Shown here piece by piece: positions 51,534 to 59,058 of a stretch of DNA of 64,000 nt (positions are counted from its first letter, which is position 1; the number at the start of each line of letters is the position of its first letter). The position numbers and the translations under genes were made by a program. Under the pieces are notes generated by a model. That model was not told the origin of the DNA. It worked only from the letters and a program-made list of their open reading frames with translations, and searched no databases. Source of the stretch: JBGTBD01 sp041749475 (GTDB taxonomy: Bacteria > Pseudomonadota > Alphaproteobacteria > Rickettsiales > UBA998); the NCBI GenBank assembly GCA_041749475.1, contig JBGTBD010000040.1:1-64000 (forward strand), read 5' to 3'.

Positions 51534-52310
51534 ATGGATATTTCGATGATTGCAAAAGGCGGGTTCGTCATGGTCCCGCTGATCCTGCTGTCGATCTATG
51601 CGCTGGCGGTGATTTTCTATAAGATTTTCCAGTTCACGGTAGCGGGTGTGTTCAACCACCGCTTCATCGACCCCATCATGGTCTATGTGAAGAAGGGCGA
51701 ACTCTCGACGGCGGAGGAGTTGTTGAAGAAAGAACAGGGCCCGATCGCCCGTATCATGCAGGTCTCCATCTCCTGCATCACCAACCGGCTGATGTCGCAG
51801 AGGAGCCGCGAAGCGGAGATCACGCGCATCGGCTCGTCGGAACTGTACGCGCTTGAATCGCACATGCGCGGTCTTGAACTCGTCTCCTCCACCGGCCCGC
51901 TGCTGGGCTTACTGGGAACCGTGACCGGGATGGTCGTGATGTTCGCGACCATCGGGAAAGCGGGCAGCCACGTGGACCCCGCCATGCTCGCCAACGGTAT
52001 CTGGGAAGCGCTGATCACCACCGTCACCGGCCTCATCGTCGCCGTGCCTGCGGTCTTCGCCTATTACATCATCGACGGCGTGATTGAGCGCGTGCGCCTG
52101 ACCATGAAGGACGTGACGGTGCAGATTCTCGCGCTGGAAGACGAATATATGCGCAACGAAAAAGAGCAGGAAAAGCGAGAGGTTATGGAACAGGAACGCA
52201 AAATCCGCGAGCAGCAGGAAGAGGAAGACCGCGTCGCCCGCCAGTTCCGCTCTACGGCGCAGACCTCTTCAACGCTTCGCCTGCTCAACCCCAGCTATAC
52301 GCAAATGTGA
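51534..52310 (+). CDS. exbB: ExbB/TolQ proton-channel protein
   Basis: A 258-residue MotA/TolQ/ExbB family inner-membrane protein. Three helices are seen (about 9-30, 120-142 and 160-184), with the channel segments SSTGPLLGLLGTVTGMVVMF and GIWEALITTVTGLIVAVPAV. The C-terminal tail is long and charged (Glu/Arg/Gln-rich). It forms the proton-driven motor with the two ExbD-like proteins downstream and powers the TonB-like protein. ExbB rather than TolQ is preferred from the tonB neighbour; no tolA/tolB/pal is present. Confidence 0.9.
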   Translation: MDISMIAKGGFVMVPLILLSIYALAVIFYKIFQFTVAGVFNHRFIDPIMVYVKKGELSTAEELLKKEQGPIARIMQVSISCITNRLMSQRSREAEITRIGSSELYALESHMRGLELVSSTGPLLGLLGTVTGMVVMFATIGKAGSHVDPAMLANGIWEALITTVTGLIVAVPAVFAYYIIDGVIERVRLTMKDVTVQILALEDEYMRNEKEQEKREVMEQERKIREQQEEEDRVARQFRSTAQTSSTLRLLNPSYTQM

Positions 52311-52330
52311 TGCTGTGGGGCGTCGTACAT

Positions 52331-52407
52331 TCTCATCATGTCGCCCCGTCGCATGACGGGGTCTGGCTTCTCCTTCAACCCGGATGCCGTCATGAAGACG
52401 GCATGAC
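52331..52407. repeat. Double-hairpin repeat, copy 1 of 3
   Basis: CCCCGTCGCATGACGGGG (52334-52351) and ATGCCGTC...GACGGCAT (52384-52404) form two hairpins in the gap between exbB and exbD. The same pair of hairpins occurs at 56477-56538 and 62443-62509. Confidence 0.85.
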
Positions 52408-52424
52408 AAAAAGGGGTTAAAAAT

Positions 52425-52910
52425 ATGCATTTCGAGCGTGCAGGAAGGACGCAGCGCGAATTCGATTTGACGCCATTGATCGACGTGGTGTTCAACCTGC
52501 TGCTGTTCTTCATCCTCACCGCCAGTTTCGTCCGGCTGGAATCAATGGAAGTGGGCCTGCCGAGCGATGAAGCGTCCACCAGCCCATCCGCCCATTCCCT
52601 GCTGGTCGATATCGGTAGTGAAGGCCGCATCTGGCTGAACCGCGCCGTCGTCCCCCCGGCATTAGTGCGCGAAAAGCTACAACAGGCCGTCACCCAGCAT
52701 AAGGACATCTCCATCACCGTGCGCTCCGGCGCGAACGTCCCGGTACAAAAGCTGGTGACGCTGCTGGATATGGTCTATCAGTCCGGCGGCAGCAAGGTCG
52801 TCGTCGAGAATTGGGATGAGGCGGATAAACCGGCGACCCCGACGCTCATCGAACCGACCCTGCCGGAGAATGCCCCGTTCGAGATATTAGAGGAGGGGAT
52901 CGGACAATGA
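52425..52910 (+). CDS. exbD: ExbD/TolR-family protein with the proton-carrying Asp
   Basis: A 161-residue protein with one N-terminal membrane helix and a periplasmic domain. The essential membrane Asp is Asp20 in LTPLIDVVFNLLLFFILT. The periplasmic part (VDIGSEGRIWLNRAVVPP ... VPVQKLVTLLDMVYQSGGSKVVV) is the standard ExbD fold. It overlaps the next exbD-like gene by four bases. Confidence 0.92.
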   Translation: MHFERAGRTQREFDLTPLIDVVFNLLLFFILTASFVRLESMEVGLPSDEASTSPSAHSLLVDIGSEGRIWLNRAVVPPALVREKLQQAVTQHKDISITVRSGANVPVQKLVTLLDMVYQSGGSKVVVENWDEADKPATPTLIEPTLPENAPFEILEEGIGQ

Positions 52911-53317
52911 CCACCGACATCTATTTCGAACGCAACATGAAGAAGGGCAAGAACTTCTGGCGCATCCCCATGATTAACGTTATCTTCCTGCTACTAATCT
53001 ACGTCGTCATCGGCGGGTCGATGAACGGGTTCGAGGTGTTGAAGGTCGTCGTTCCCGTCGCCGAAAGCACCAAGGAGCTGAATCAGGGTAGCCTGATGAT
53101 CGTCCTCGGCAAGCATGACGAAGTGCTCATCAACGACGAGTTGATGCTGCCGGAAGAAGTTGACGCGAAGCTGGTCGAAGCCGTGAAGAAAGCGCCGGGG
53201 ATGCTGATTTCCGTGAAAGCCGATGCAGGTCTCGCCGCGCCGAAGCTGATTACGATGCTCGAGAAAATTAAGAAAGCGGGCGGGCAGAACCTCACCCTCG
53301 CCACGCAGAAACCGTGA
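52907..53317 (+). CDS. Second ExbD/TolR-like protein, membrane Asp replaced by Asn
   Basis: A 136-residue ExbD paralogue. Its membrane helix reads RIPMINVIFLLLIYVVIGG: the family's essential Asp is Asn24. The periplasmic fold is kept (LMIVLGKHDEVLINDELMLP, APKLITMLEKIKKAGGQNLTL). It overlaps the Asp-bearing exbD by four bases and lies 13 bases before tonB, so a mixed ExbD dimer with one protonatable subunit is plausible. It is not a pseudogene: frame, ribosome coupling and domain are intact. Confidence 0.88.
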   Translation: MTTDIYFERNMKKGKNFWRIPMINVIFLLLIYVVIGGSMNGFEVLKVVVPVAESTKELNQGSLMIVLGKHDEVLINDELMLPEEVDAKLVEAVKKAPGMLISVKADAGLAAPKLITMLEKIKKAGGQNLTLATQKP

Positions 53318-53330
53318 AGGAGGGGATAGC

Positions 53331-54152
53331 ATGATAGGCGACATGTTCTATTCCGAATATCTGGCGATACAGGAGAAGTACGCGCTGAAACGCCGCGAGT
53401 TCATGCCACCTTTCTCGGTGATGATGACGATTGCCTTCTCGCTGCATTTGTTGGCTATCATTATCTGGTCGCTACTGCCCGCGCCCGTCGACGTCACACC
53501 TCCCTTCCGCGCCCTGCACCTAAAATTCGGCAGTCCGACGGGAACGGTGCATAATGCCGCCTCCAGCGGAAACGCGACCGCCGCCGCGCTCGATGCGGCG
53601 CTGGCCCAAGCCTCCGCTCCCAAGCCCTCTCCGCCCATCACCCGGCCAGACGCTTCCGCCCCCAAATCTTTAGTGAACAACGCCCCAGCGCGCACCGAAC
53701 GCAAACCCAACCTTTCGGCGCTCGCCCCCGCCAGCGGGCGGCAATCCATCGCCGCATTCCGCTCCGGACTTCCCGGCACAAACGTCGGCAAAGCATCAGC
53801 AGGGGAAGGCGTAGCATTCGGCAGTCCTATGGGGACGGATGCAAGCGGCGGCGAAGAAGTCGCCCGTCGGTATGAGCAGATGCTCTCCGGCTGGATCATG
53901 CAGCACCGCATCTACCCGCTCGAAGCGGAAAGAGAGGGAATCGAGGGTACGGCGATACTCCGCATCCGCATCAATCGCGGCGGGGTGATCCAGTTCGTCT
54001 CCATCGAACGTAGCGCAGGCAATCCATTGCTCGATGCCGCCGTTATCCAGACGGCCCGCGCCTCCAACCCCGTACCCGCCGTCCCGGTCGCATACCCCGG
54101 CGGCGACCTGCTCGAATTCAAGATCGCCATTGAATTCAAGCTGGTACGCTAA
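53331..54152 (+). CDS. tonB: TonB-family energy transducer
   Basis: A 273-residue TonB-like protein: a membrane helix (about 33-50, TIAFSLHLLAIIIWSLLP), a Pro/Ala/Ser-rich periplasmic spacer (about 70-150) and a C-terminal TonB domain (YPLEAEREGIEGTAILRIRI, IERSAGNPLLDAAVI). It passes ExbB/ExbD energy to outer-membrane receptors; no TonB-dependent receptor is in the window. An N-terminal cytoplasmic stretch of about 30 residues is longer than in E. coli TonB. Confidence 0.88.
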   Translation: MIGDMFYSEYLAIQEKYALKRREFMPPFSVMMTIAFSLHLLAIIIWSLLPAPVDVTPPFRALHLKFGSPTGTVHNAASSGNATAAALDAALAQASAPKPSPPITRPDASAPKSLVNNAPARTERKPNLSALAPASGRQSIAAFRSGLPGTNVGKASAGEGVAFGSPMGTDASGGEEVARRYEQMLSGWIMQHRIYPLEAEREGIEGTAILRIRINRGGVIQFVSIERSAGNPLLDAAVIQTARASNPVPAVPVAYPGGDLLEFKIAIEFKLVR

Positions 54153-54196
54153 TCCCGCACTTGCCAACGCCCTGACAGGCTGATATTCCAACATCT

Positions 54197-55237
54197 ATGA
54201 ACGAAAAAACGATGATAGTCACAGGCGGTGCGGGGTTTATTGGCTCCACATTCGTTGCCCAAATGGTCGAACGCGGATTCCATGTCGTGGTGCTCGACGC
54301 GCTGACGTACGCCGGGCATGAAGAGAATCTTACTTGGATCGCGCCGAAGAACGGCGGGAAATATGAACTGGTGAAAGGCGACATCCGTGACGGGGCGCTT
54401 GCTAAAAAACTTTTTGACCAGTACCAACCAAAATTCTTCATCAATTTCGCCGCCGAGTCGCACGTCGATAATTCCATCGAACGTCCGTCCGAATTCATCG
54501 AGACTAATATCATTGGCTGCTACACGCTGCTCGAAGCTGCGCGGGGGTACTGGAACGCACTGCCGGAATCGGACAAAAAAACCTTCCGCTTCCTGCATGT
54601 CTCTACGGACGAAGTCTACGGCTCACTGGGCGAGACAGGAAAATTCTCTGAAACCACGCCGATGCAACCCAACTCGCCATACTCCGCATCCAAAGCGGCG
54701 GGCGACCATCTCTGCCGCGCATGGTTCCATACCTACGGTCTGCCCACAATCGTCACCAATTGCTCAAACAATTACGGCCCGCGCCAGTTCCCCGAAAAAC
54801 TCATCCCGCGCATGATCACACAAGCCCTGAAAGGCGAAGCGCTGCCTATCTATGGCGACGGCAAGAATATCCGCGACTGGATCCATGTCGAAGACCATTG
54901 CCGCGGCATCCAACTCGCATTGGAGAAGGGCACGCCGGGCGAGACCTATTGCTTCGGCGGCAACGCGGAGAAGACCAATCTCGACGTGGTGGACACCATC
55001 TGCACGACACTCGACGCCGAGCGCCCGCGTAATGACGGCTCATACAAAGAACTGAAAAAATTCGTTCAAGACCGCGCCGGGCATGACCGCCGTTACGCCA
55101 TCGACGATACGAAAGCCGAAAAAGAACTCGGCTTCAAACGTGCCTACGATTTCACCACCGGCATCCAGCAGACCATCGCATGGTATCTGGCGCACACCGA
55201 CTGGTGCAACGCCGTGACCACCAAGAAAGCTGCGTAA
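54197..55237 (+). CDS. rmlB: dTDP-glucose 4,6-dehydratase
   Basis: A 346-residue SDR-type enzyme, second step of dTDP-L-rhamnose synthesis. NAD motif TGGAGFIGSTFV, active site VSTDEVYGSLGETGKF (Asp-Glu) and SPYSASKAAGDHL (YxxxK), and NNYGPRQFPEKLIPRMI are all family hallmarks. It opens the rml locus, about 45 bases after tonB. Confidence 0.97.
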   Translation: MNEKTMIVTGGAGFIGSTFVAQMVERGFHVVVLDALTYAGHEENLTWIAPKNGGKYELVKGDIRDGALAKKLFDQYQPKFFINFAAESHVDNSIERPSEFIETNIIGCYTLLEAARGYWNALPESDKKTFRFLHVSTDEVYGSLGETGKFSETTPMQPNSPYSASKAAGDHLCRAWFHTYGLPTIVTNCSNNYGPRQFPEKLIPRMITQALKGEALPIYGDGKNIRDWIHVEDHCRGIQLALEKGTPGETYCFGGNAEKTNLDVVDTICTTLDAERPRNDGSYKELKKFVQDRAGHDRRYAIDDTKAEKELGFKRAYDFTTGIQQTIAWYLAHTDWCNAVTTKKAA

Positions 55238-55243
55238 ACCCGT

Positions 55244-55510
55244 TTGGAAATCACGCTAATTGACATTCTCGGCTTCTGCGGCGCGACGCTGACCACGGGC
55301 AGCTTCCTCCCCCAGGCCTACAAGGTCATCCGCACGCACGAGACCGAGGCCATCAGCCTGTGGATGTATATCCTCTTCACCGTCGGCGTCGCCTTCTGGT
55401 TTGCGTTCGGGGTGCTGCTGAACAGCTGGCCCGTCATCCTCTCTAACGCCATCACGTTTGTGCTTACCCTCACCATCCTTATCATCAAACTGAGGCAAAA
55501 AAAGGGTTGA
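55244..55510 (+). CDS. SemiSWEET-type sugar transporter
   Basis: An 88-residue three-helix protein with the PQ-loop motif SFLPQAYKVIRTHETEAIS, characteristic of SemiSWEETs, which work as dimers to pass sugars down their gradient. A TTG at 55244, six bases after the rmlB stop, is the only start that keeps the first helix; no strong ribosome-binding site is seen, so coupling to rmlB is likely. Its place inside the rml cluster hints at sugar supply or release. Confidence 0.85.
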   Translation: MEITLIDILGFCGATLTTGSFLPQAYKVIRTHETEAISLWMYILFTVGVAFWFAFGVLLNSWPVILSNAITFVLTLTILIIKLRQKKG

Positions 55511-55569
55511 GAAACAGCGGGTTTTTGCTACATCTCAAGCCATAAACTCCAGAACAAAGAAGAATCACC

Positions 55570-56469
55570 ATGAAAGGTATCATTTTAGCAGGGGGAGCAG
55601 GGACGCGCCTTGCGCCGCTCACCACTTCCATCAGCAAGCAGATTTTGCCTGTGTACGACAAGCCGATGGTCTATTACCCGCTATCGATGCTGATGCTCTC
55701 GGGTATCAAGGACATCCTCATCATCTCCACCCCGCGCGATGTGCCGATGATCCGGAATTTACTTGGCGACGGCAGCAACCTCGGCATCTCCATCTCCTAC
55801 GCCGAGCAGGCGAAGCCGGAAGGCATCGCACAGGCCTTTATCATCGGTGAGGAATTCATCGGCAAAGACCCAGTCTGCCTGATTCTCGGCGATAACATCT
55901 TCTATGGCCACAACATGGCGCCAAAGCTGGAAAAAGTCGCGCAGGAATTGACCAAAGGCGCCGTCGTCTTCGGCTATCACGTCAAAGACCCCGAGCGCTA
56001 CGGCGTCGTCGAATTCGATGCCAGCGGCAAAGCGATCTCCATCGAGGAGAAACCGAAACAACCGAAATCCAGCTGGGCGGTGACGGGGCTTTATTATTAT
56101 GACAATACCGTCGTCGATATCGCCAAAAATCTAAAGCCTTCCGCACGCGGCGAGTTAGAGATCACCGACGTCAACAAAGCCTATCTGGCGCAAGGCAATC
56201 TCGCGGTGGAGTTGCTTGGTCGCGGCGTCGCATGGCTCGATACCGGCACGTTCGATTCGCTGCTTTCAGCCGCTCATTTCGTTCAGACCATCGAAGCCCG
56301 TCAGGGTCAAAAGATCGCCTGTATCGAAGAGATCGCCTACCGCAAAGGCTTCATCGACGCCACCAAACTTACCCAACTCGCCTCCCAATACGGCAAGAAT
56401 GAATACGGCCAATACTTGCGCGCCCTACTGACCGAAACCGGCCCGGACGGCGCGTTGGCGTTGGGATAA
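55570..56469 (+). CDS. rmlA: Glucose-1-phosphate thymidylyltransferase
   Basis: A 299-residue nucleotidyltransferase, first step of dTDP-L-rhamnose synthesis. Signature GGAGTRLAPLTTSISKQILP at the N-terminus, then CLILGDNIFYGHN, KPKSSWAVTGLYYYDN and DTGTFDSLLSAAHFV. Length and motifs match RmlA closely. Confidence 0.97.
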   Translation: MKGIILAGGAGTRLAPLTTSISKQILPVYDKPMVYYPLSMLMLSGIKDILIISTPRDVPMIRNLLGDGSNLGISISYAEQAKPEGIAQAFIIGEEFIGKDPVCLILGDNIFYGHNMAPKLEKVAQELTKGAVVFGYHVKDPERYGVVEFDASGKAISIEEKPKQPKSSWAVTGLYYYDNTVVDIAKNLKPSARGELEITDVNKAYLAQGNLAVELLGRGVAWLDTGTFDSLLSAAHFVQTIEARQGQKIACIEEIAYRKGFIDATKLTQLASQYGKNEYGQYLRALLTETGPDGALALG

Positions 56470-56476
56470 ACTAATG

Positions 56477-56538
56477 ATGTCACCCCGTCGTATGACGGGG
56501 TCTGGCCTTACCGGATGCCGTCATGAAGACGGCATGAC
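56477..56538. repeat. Double-hairpin repeat, copy 2 of 3
   Basis: CCCCGTCGTATGACGGGG (56483-56500) and ATGCCGTC...GACGGCAT (56515-56535) lie between rmlA and rmlD. The loop base change C to T in the first hairpin keeps the stem, relative to copies 1 and 3. Confidence 0.85.
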
Positions 56539-56550
56539 AAAGGAAATGAT

Positions 56551-57528
56551 ATGAAATCAAAACTCCTCATCTTCGGCGGTAACGGGCAGGTGGGTCGTGC
56601 GCTGAACCAGTTGGCCGAGGGCAATGTGGTGGTGCTGGGGCGTGACGAAGCGGACCTTTCCAAACCTGAATCATTACGCAAAATCATCGCCGACCTCGCT
56701 CCGACAAAAATCATCAACGCCGCTGCCTACACAGCGGTCGATAAAGCAGAGGAAGAGGAAGCGCTCGCCACTATCATCAACGCCGAAGCCCCGGGCGTGA
56801 TGGCGGAAGAGGCGGCAAAACGCGGCATTCCCTTCGTGCATTATTCCACCGATTACGTCTTCAACGGCAGTGGTGAGCGCCCATGGAAAGAAGACGACGC
56901 CACCGCGCCGCTGAACGCCTATGGCCGTAGCAAACTAGCCGGTGAGAAGGCGGTGCTGGCCGCTGGTGGCCAAGCCCTCATCTTCCGCATCTCATGGGTC
57001 TATGACGCTTACGGCAAGAACTTCCTGAACACGATGCTGCGATTGGGCAAGGACAGAGAAACCCTAAAAGTCGTCGCCGACCAATACGGCGCGCCCTGTT
57101 ACGCTCCGCACGTGGCGCAAGCGACGCTCGCTATCCTCCAGTTTTACTCCCCCCTTGAGGGGGAGTCGAAACCGTCTTCGGTTTCGGTGGGGGGCGTTCT
57201 TGAGCAAGAAAGGCTTCCCCCCACCGGCTCCCTGCGTTCGCCGACTCCCCCTCAAGGGGGGAGTAAAAGTGAAAGTGGCATCTACCATATGGCTAACAGC
57301 GGCGTGACCACATGGCACGAATTCGCCACCACGATCTTCGATGAAGCGAAAAAGCGCGGCATGAAGCTGGCGGTAAAGGAAGTCCTCCCCATCCCCGCCA
57401 GCGAGTATCCCACCCCCGCTACCCGTCCGCAGAATTCACGGTTGGACTGTTCCAAATTGCAGGCGACATTCGGTGTCACCTTGCCCGCATGGGAAGACGG
57501 AGTGAGGGAGGCATTGGAAACCATATGA
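56551..57528 (+). CDS. rmlD: dTDP-4-dehydrorhamnose reductase carrying an in-frame palindromic insertion
   Basis: A 325-residue RmlD, last step of dTDP-L-rhamnose synthesis. FGGNGQVGRALNQL (Rossmann), HYSTDYVFNGSGERP, YGRSKLAGEKAVL (YxxxK) and IYHMANSGVTTWHEFA are conserved. Residues 198 to about 240 (SPLEGESKPSSVSVGG ... SPTPPQGGSKS) have no counterpart in RmlD and are encoded by a 127-bp palindromic element (57142-57268). The gene is otherwise intact and 25-30 residues longer than usual, so the protein may still work with a surface loop. The stop overlaps the GIY-YIG gene by four bases. Confidence 0.95.
   Translation: MKSKLLIFGGNGQVGRALNQLAEGNVVVLGRDEADLSKPESLRKIIADLAPTKIINAAAYTAVDKAEEEEALATIINAEAPGVMAEEAAKRGIPFVHYSTDYVFNGSGERPWKEDDATAPLNAYGRSKLAGEKAVLAAGGQALIFRISWVYDAYGKNFLNTMLRLGKDRETLKVVADQYGAPCYAPHVAQATLAILQFYSPLEGESKPSSVSVGGVLEQERLPPTGSLRSPTPPQGGSKSESGIYHMANSGVTTWHEFATTIFDEAKKRGMKLAVKEVLPIPASEYPTPATRPQNSRLDCSKLQATFGVTLPAWEDGVREALETI
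57142..57268. repeat. Palindromic element inserted in frame in rmlD
   Basis: A 127-bp element with perfect 27-base inverted ends (57142-57168 and 57242-57268) and an inner inverted pair (CGGTGGGGGG ... CCCCCCACCG). It reads without stop codons in the rmlD frame. A second copy lies at 58923-59051. The behaviour matches that of the Rickettsia palindromic elements, though the sequence family is not the same as far as I can tell. Confidence 0.88.
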
Positions 57529-58334
57529 ATTTTCTAACATTTCTCAATGCGTCCGATGTGCAATTAGATTACTCCAGCTATAAGGTTCATTTGGCGACAC
57601 ACTCTACTGATTCACCGCTAAATGCATTTTTGGCAGGAAAGTTTAAGGAATGGCAGGAGTTGCAAACCAAAAGAAATTTTCCATGCAAGCATATTCTTAG
57701 TCTTATACAGTATAAGAGGAATTATTGGGTCTTCGCAGGTGTATATGAGGTCATAGGCGACCCCATAAAAGTAGAAAACACAATATTATATAAATATAAT
57801 ACGCGCCTTTTGCCAAATCAGGAAAATTTAATCGGAAAAGTAATAGTATACCATGAGAGGAAAGGCAGGCCATCCTATTTGGTGGGGGCAAAAAATGATT
57901 TACGATTTTCTCTTGGTTATATTCTTGAGAACCAACTAACAATACGAGACTTCCCAGGGTACTATAATATCAATATTTCCCATGTGGAATTACAAACGAT
58001 TATTTCTCAGCAACTGAACTCTTGGGTGGTTGCCCTCCGGCATATGAAGGGTGTCTATTTAATAACAGATTGTGCTACAGGAAAGTTATATGTTGGAAGT
58101 GCGTACGGAGATCAGGGAATATTGAGCCGATGGTCACAGTATGTCCTTGACGGACACGGCGGTAATCAGCGTTTGAAAGTGAAAGTTGCAACTAATAATG
58201 ATTATGCAGGAAATTACCAATACTCAATATTAGAAATTGCTGATCCTCATGCTCGTGATGAGTATGTTATTGAGAGAGAAAATCACTGGAAATCCGTTCT
58301 GAAATCTAGAGAATTTGGTTATAACGAGAATTGA
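57525..58334 (+). CDS. GIY-YIG domain nuclease-like protein, AT-rich, inside the rml locus
   Basis: A 269-residue protein starting at an ATG that overlaps the rmlD stop. The C-terminal part (about 174-255) is a GIY-YIG nuclease domain: GVYLITDCATGKLYVGSAYG, RWSQYVLDGHGGN and a late Glu region (RDEYVIERENHW). The N-terminal 170 residues are unknown. The DNA is clearly richer in A and T than the genes around it, and rmlD and rmlC flank it, which suggests acquisition. Such single genes may be mobile or defensive nucleases; the target is unknown. Confidence 0.8.
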   Translation: MNFLTFLNASDVQLDYSSYKVHLATHSTDSPLNAFLAGKFKEWQELQTKRNFPCKHILSLIQYKRNYWVFAGVYEVIGDPIKVENTILYKYNTRLLPNQENLIGKVIVYHERKGRPSYLVGAKNDLRFSLGYILENQLTIRDFPGYYNINISHVELQTIISQQLNSWVVALRHMKGVYLITDCATGKLYVGSAYGDQGILSRWSQYVLDGHGGNQRLKVKVATNNDYAGNYQYSILEIADPHARDEYVIERENHWKSVLKSREFGYNEN

Positions 58335-58338
58335 TATC

Positions 58339-58902
58339 ATGAAACTACTCGACTGCCCCATCGACGGCCTGAAGGTCATCCAGCTGCAAGTCCACGGTGA
58401 CGCGCGTGGCTTTTTCGTCGAACGCTATCACCGCCAGAAACTCTCCGATATCGGACTCGACATTGATTTCGTGCAGGATAACCATTCCCGCTCCGCCCCC
58501 GGCATCCTGCGGGGCTTGCATTACCAGCACACACCGCCGCAGGGCAAACTCGTCGGCGTCACACGCGGCGCGGTATGGGATGTAGCGGTCGATATCCGCC
58601 CCGGTTCCTTCACCTACGGCCACTATCACGCGGTGGAGTTAACGGGCGAGAACGGCGTGCTGTTCTGGATTCCCCCCGGCTTCGCGCATGGGTTCTGCGT
58701 ATTGGGCGATGAACCGGCTGATATGCTCTATAAGGTCAGCGGCCTCTACAGCGCGGCGGGCGAGGGCGGTATACGCTACGACGACCCCGCACTTGCCATC
58801 GACTGGCCCCTCAAAAACCCTACTATCTCCGCGCGTGACGAAGGGCTGATGTCCTTCGCCCAATACAAATCCAACCCACCTTACTGGAACCACAGTGAGT
58901 AA
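58339..58902 (+). CDS. rmlC: dTDP-4-dehydrorhamnose 3,5-epimerase
   Basis: A 187-residue cupin epimerase, third step of dTDP-L-rhamnose synthesis. DARGFFVERYHRQKL, FVQDNHSRSAPGILRGLHYQ, VDIRPGSFTYGHY and IPPGFAHGFCVLGD are the RmlC motifs with catalytic His in RGLHYQ and Asp in the VWDVAVDIR region. The ATG at 58339 lies four bases after the GIY-YIG stop. Confidence 0.95.
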   Translation: MKLLDCPIDGLKVIQLQVHGDARGFFVERYHRQKLSDIGLDIDFVQDNHSRSAPGILRGLHYQHTPPQGKLVGVTRGAVWDVAVDIRPGSFTYGHYHAVELTGENGVLFWIPPGFAHGFCVLGDEPADMLYKVSGLYSAAGEGGIRYDDPALAIDWPLKNPTISARDEGLMSFAQYKSNPPYWNHSE

Positions 58903-58922
58903 CGCGCATAAAATAAATATAT

Positions 58923-59051
58923 ACTCCCCCCTTGAGGGGGAGTCGAAACCGCGTCGGCGGTTTCGGTGGGGGGCTACTTTCATTTATTGCATCACGGCTT
59001 TTCCCCCCACCCCCGCACAAGGGTTCGCCGACTCCCCCTCAAGGGGGGAGT
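58923..59051. repeat. Second copy of the rmlD-type palindromic element
   Basis: A 129-bp element with perfect 23-base inverted ends (58923-58945 and 59029-59051), sharing with the rmlD copy the GTCGAAACCG ... GGTTTCGGTGGGGGG and TTCGCCGACTCCCCCTCAAG blocks. It fills the gap between rmlC and the glycosyltransferase gene. Its right end supplies the GGGGGGAG ribosome-binding site of that gene. Confidence 0.88.
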
Positions 59052-59058
59052 GAAGATT

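Noticed and set aside
52907..53317. The second exbD as a pseudogene
   Set aside because: The frame is intact, the start overlaps the first exbD, and the periplasmic domain is well kept; only the membrane Asp differs.
56551..57528. rmlD as a pseudogene disrupted by a repeat
   Set aside because: The insertion keeps the frame, all catalytic motifs are present, and translation is coupled to the next gene.
58966..59058. N-terminal extension of the glycosyltransferase into the palindromic element
   Set aside because: The added residues are just translated repeat; the ATG at 59059 has a good ribosome-binding site and gives the family-typical start.
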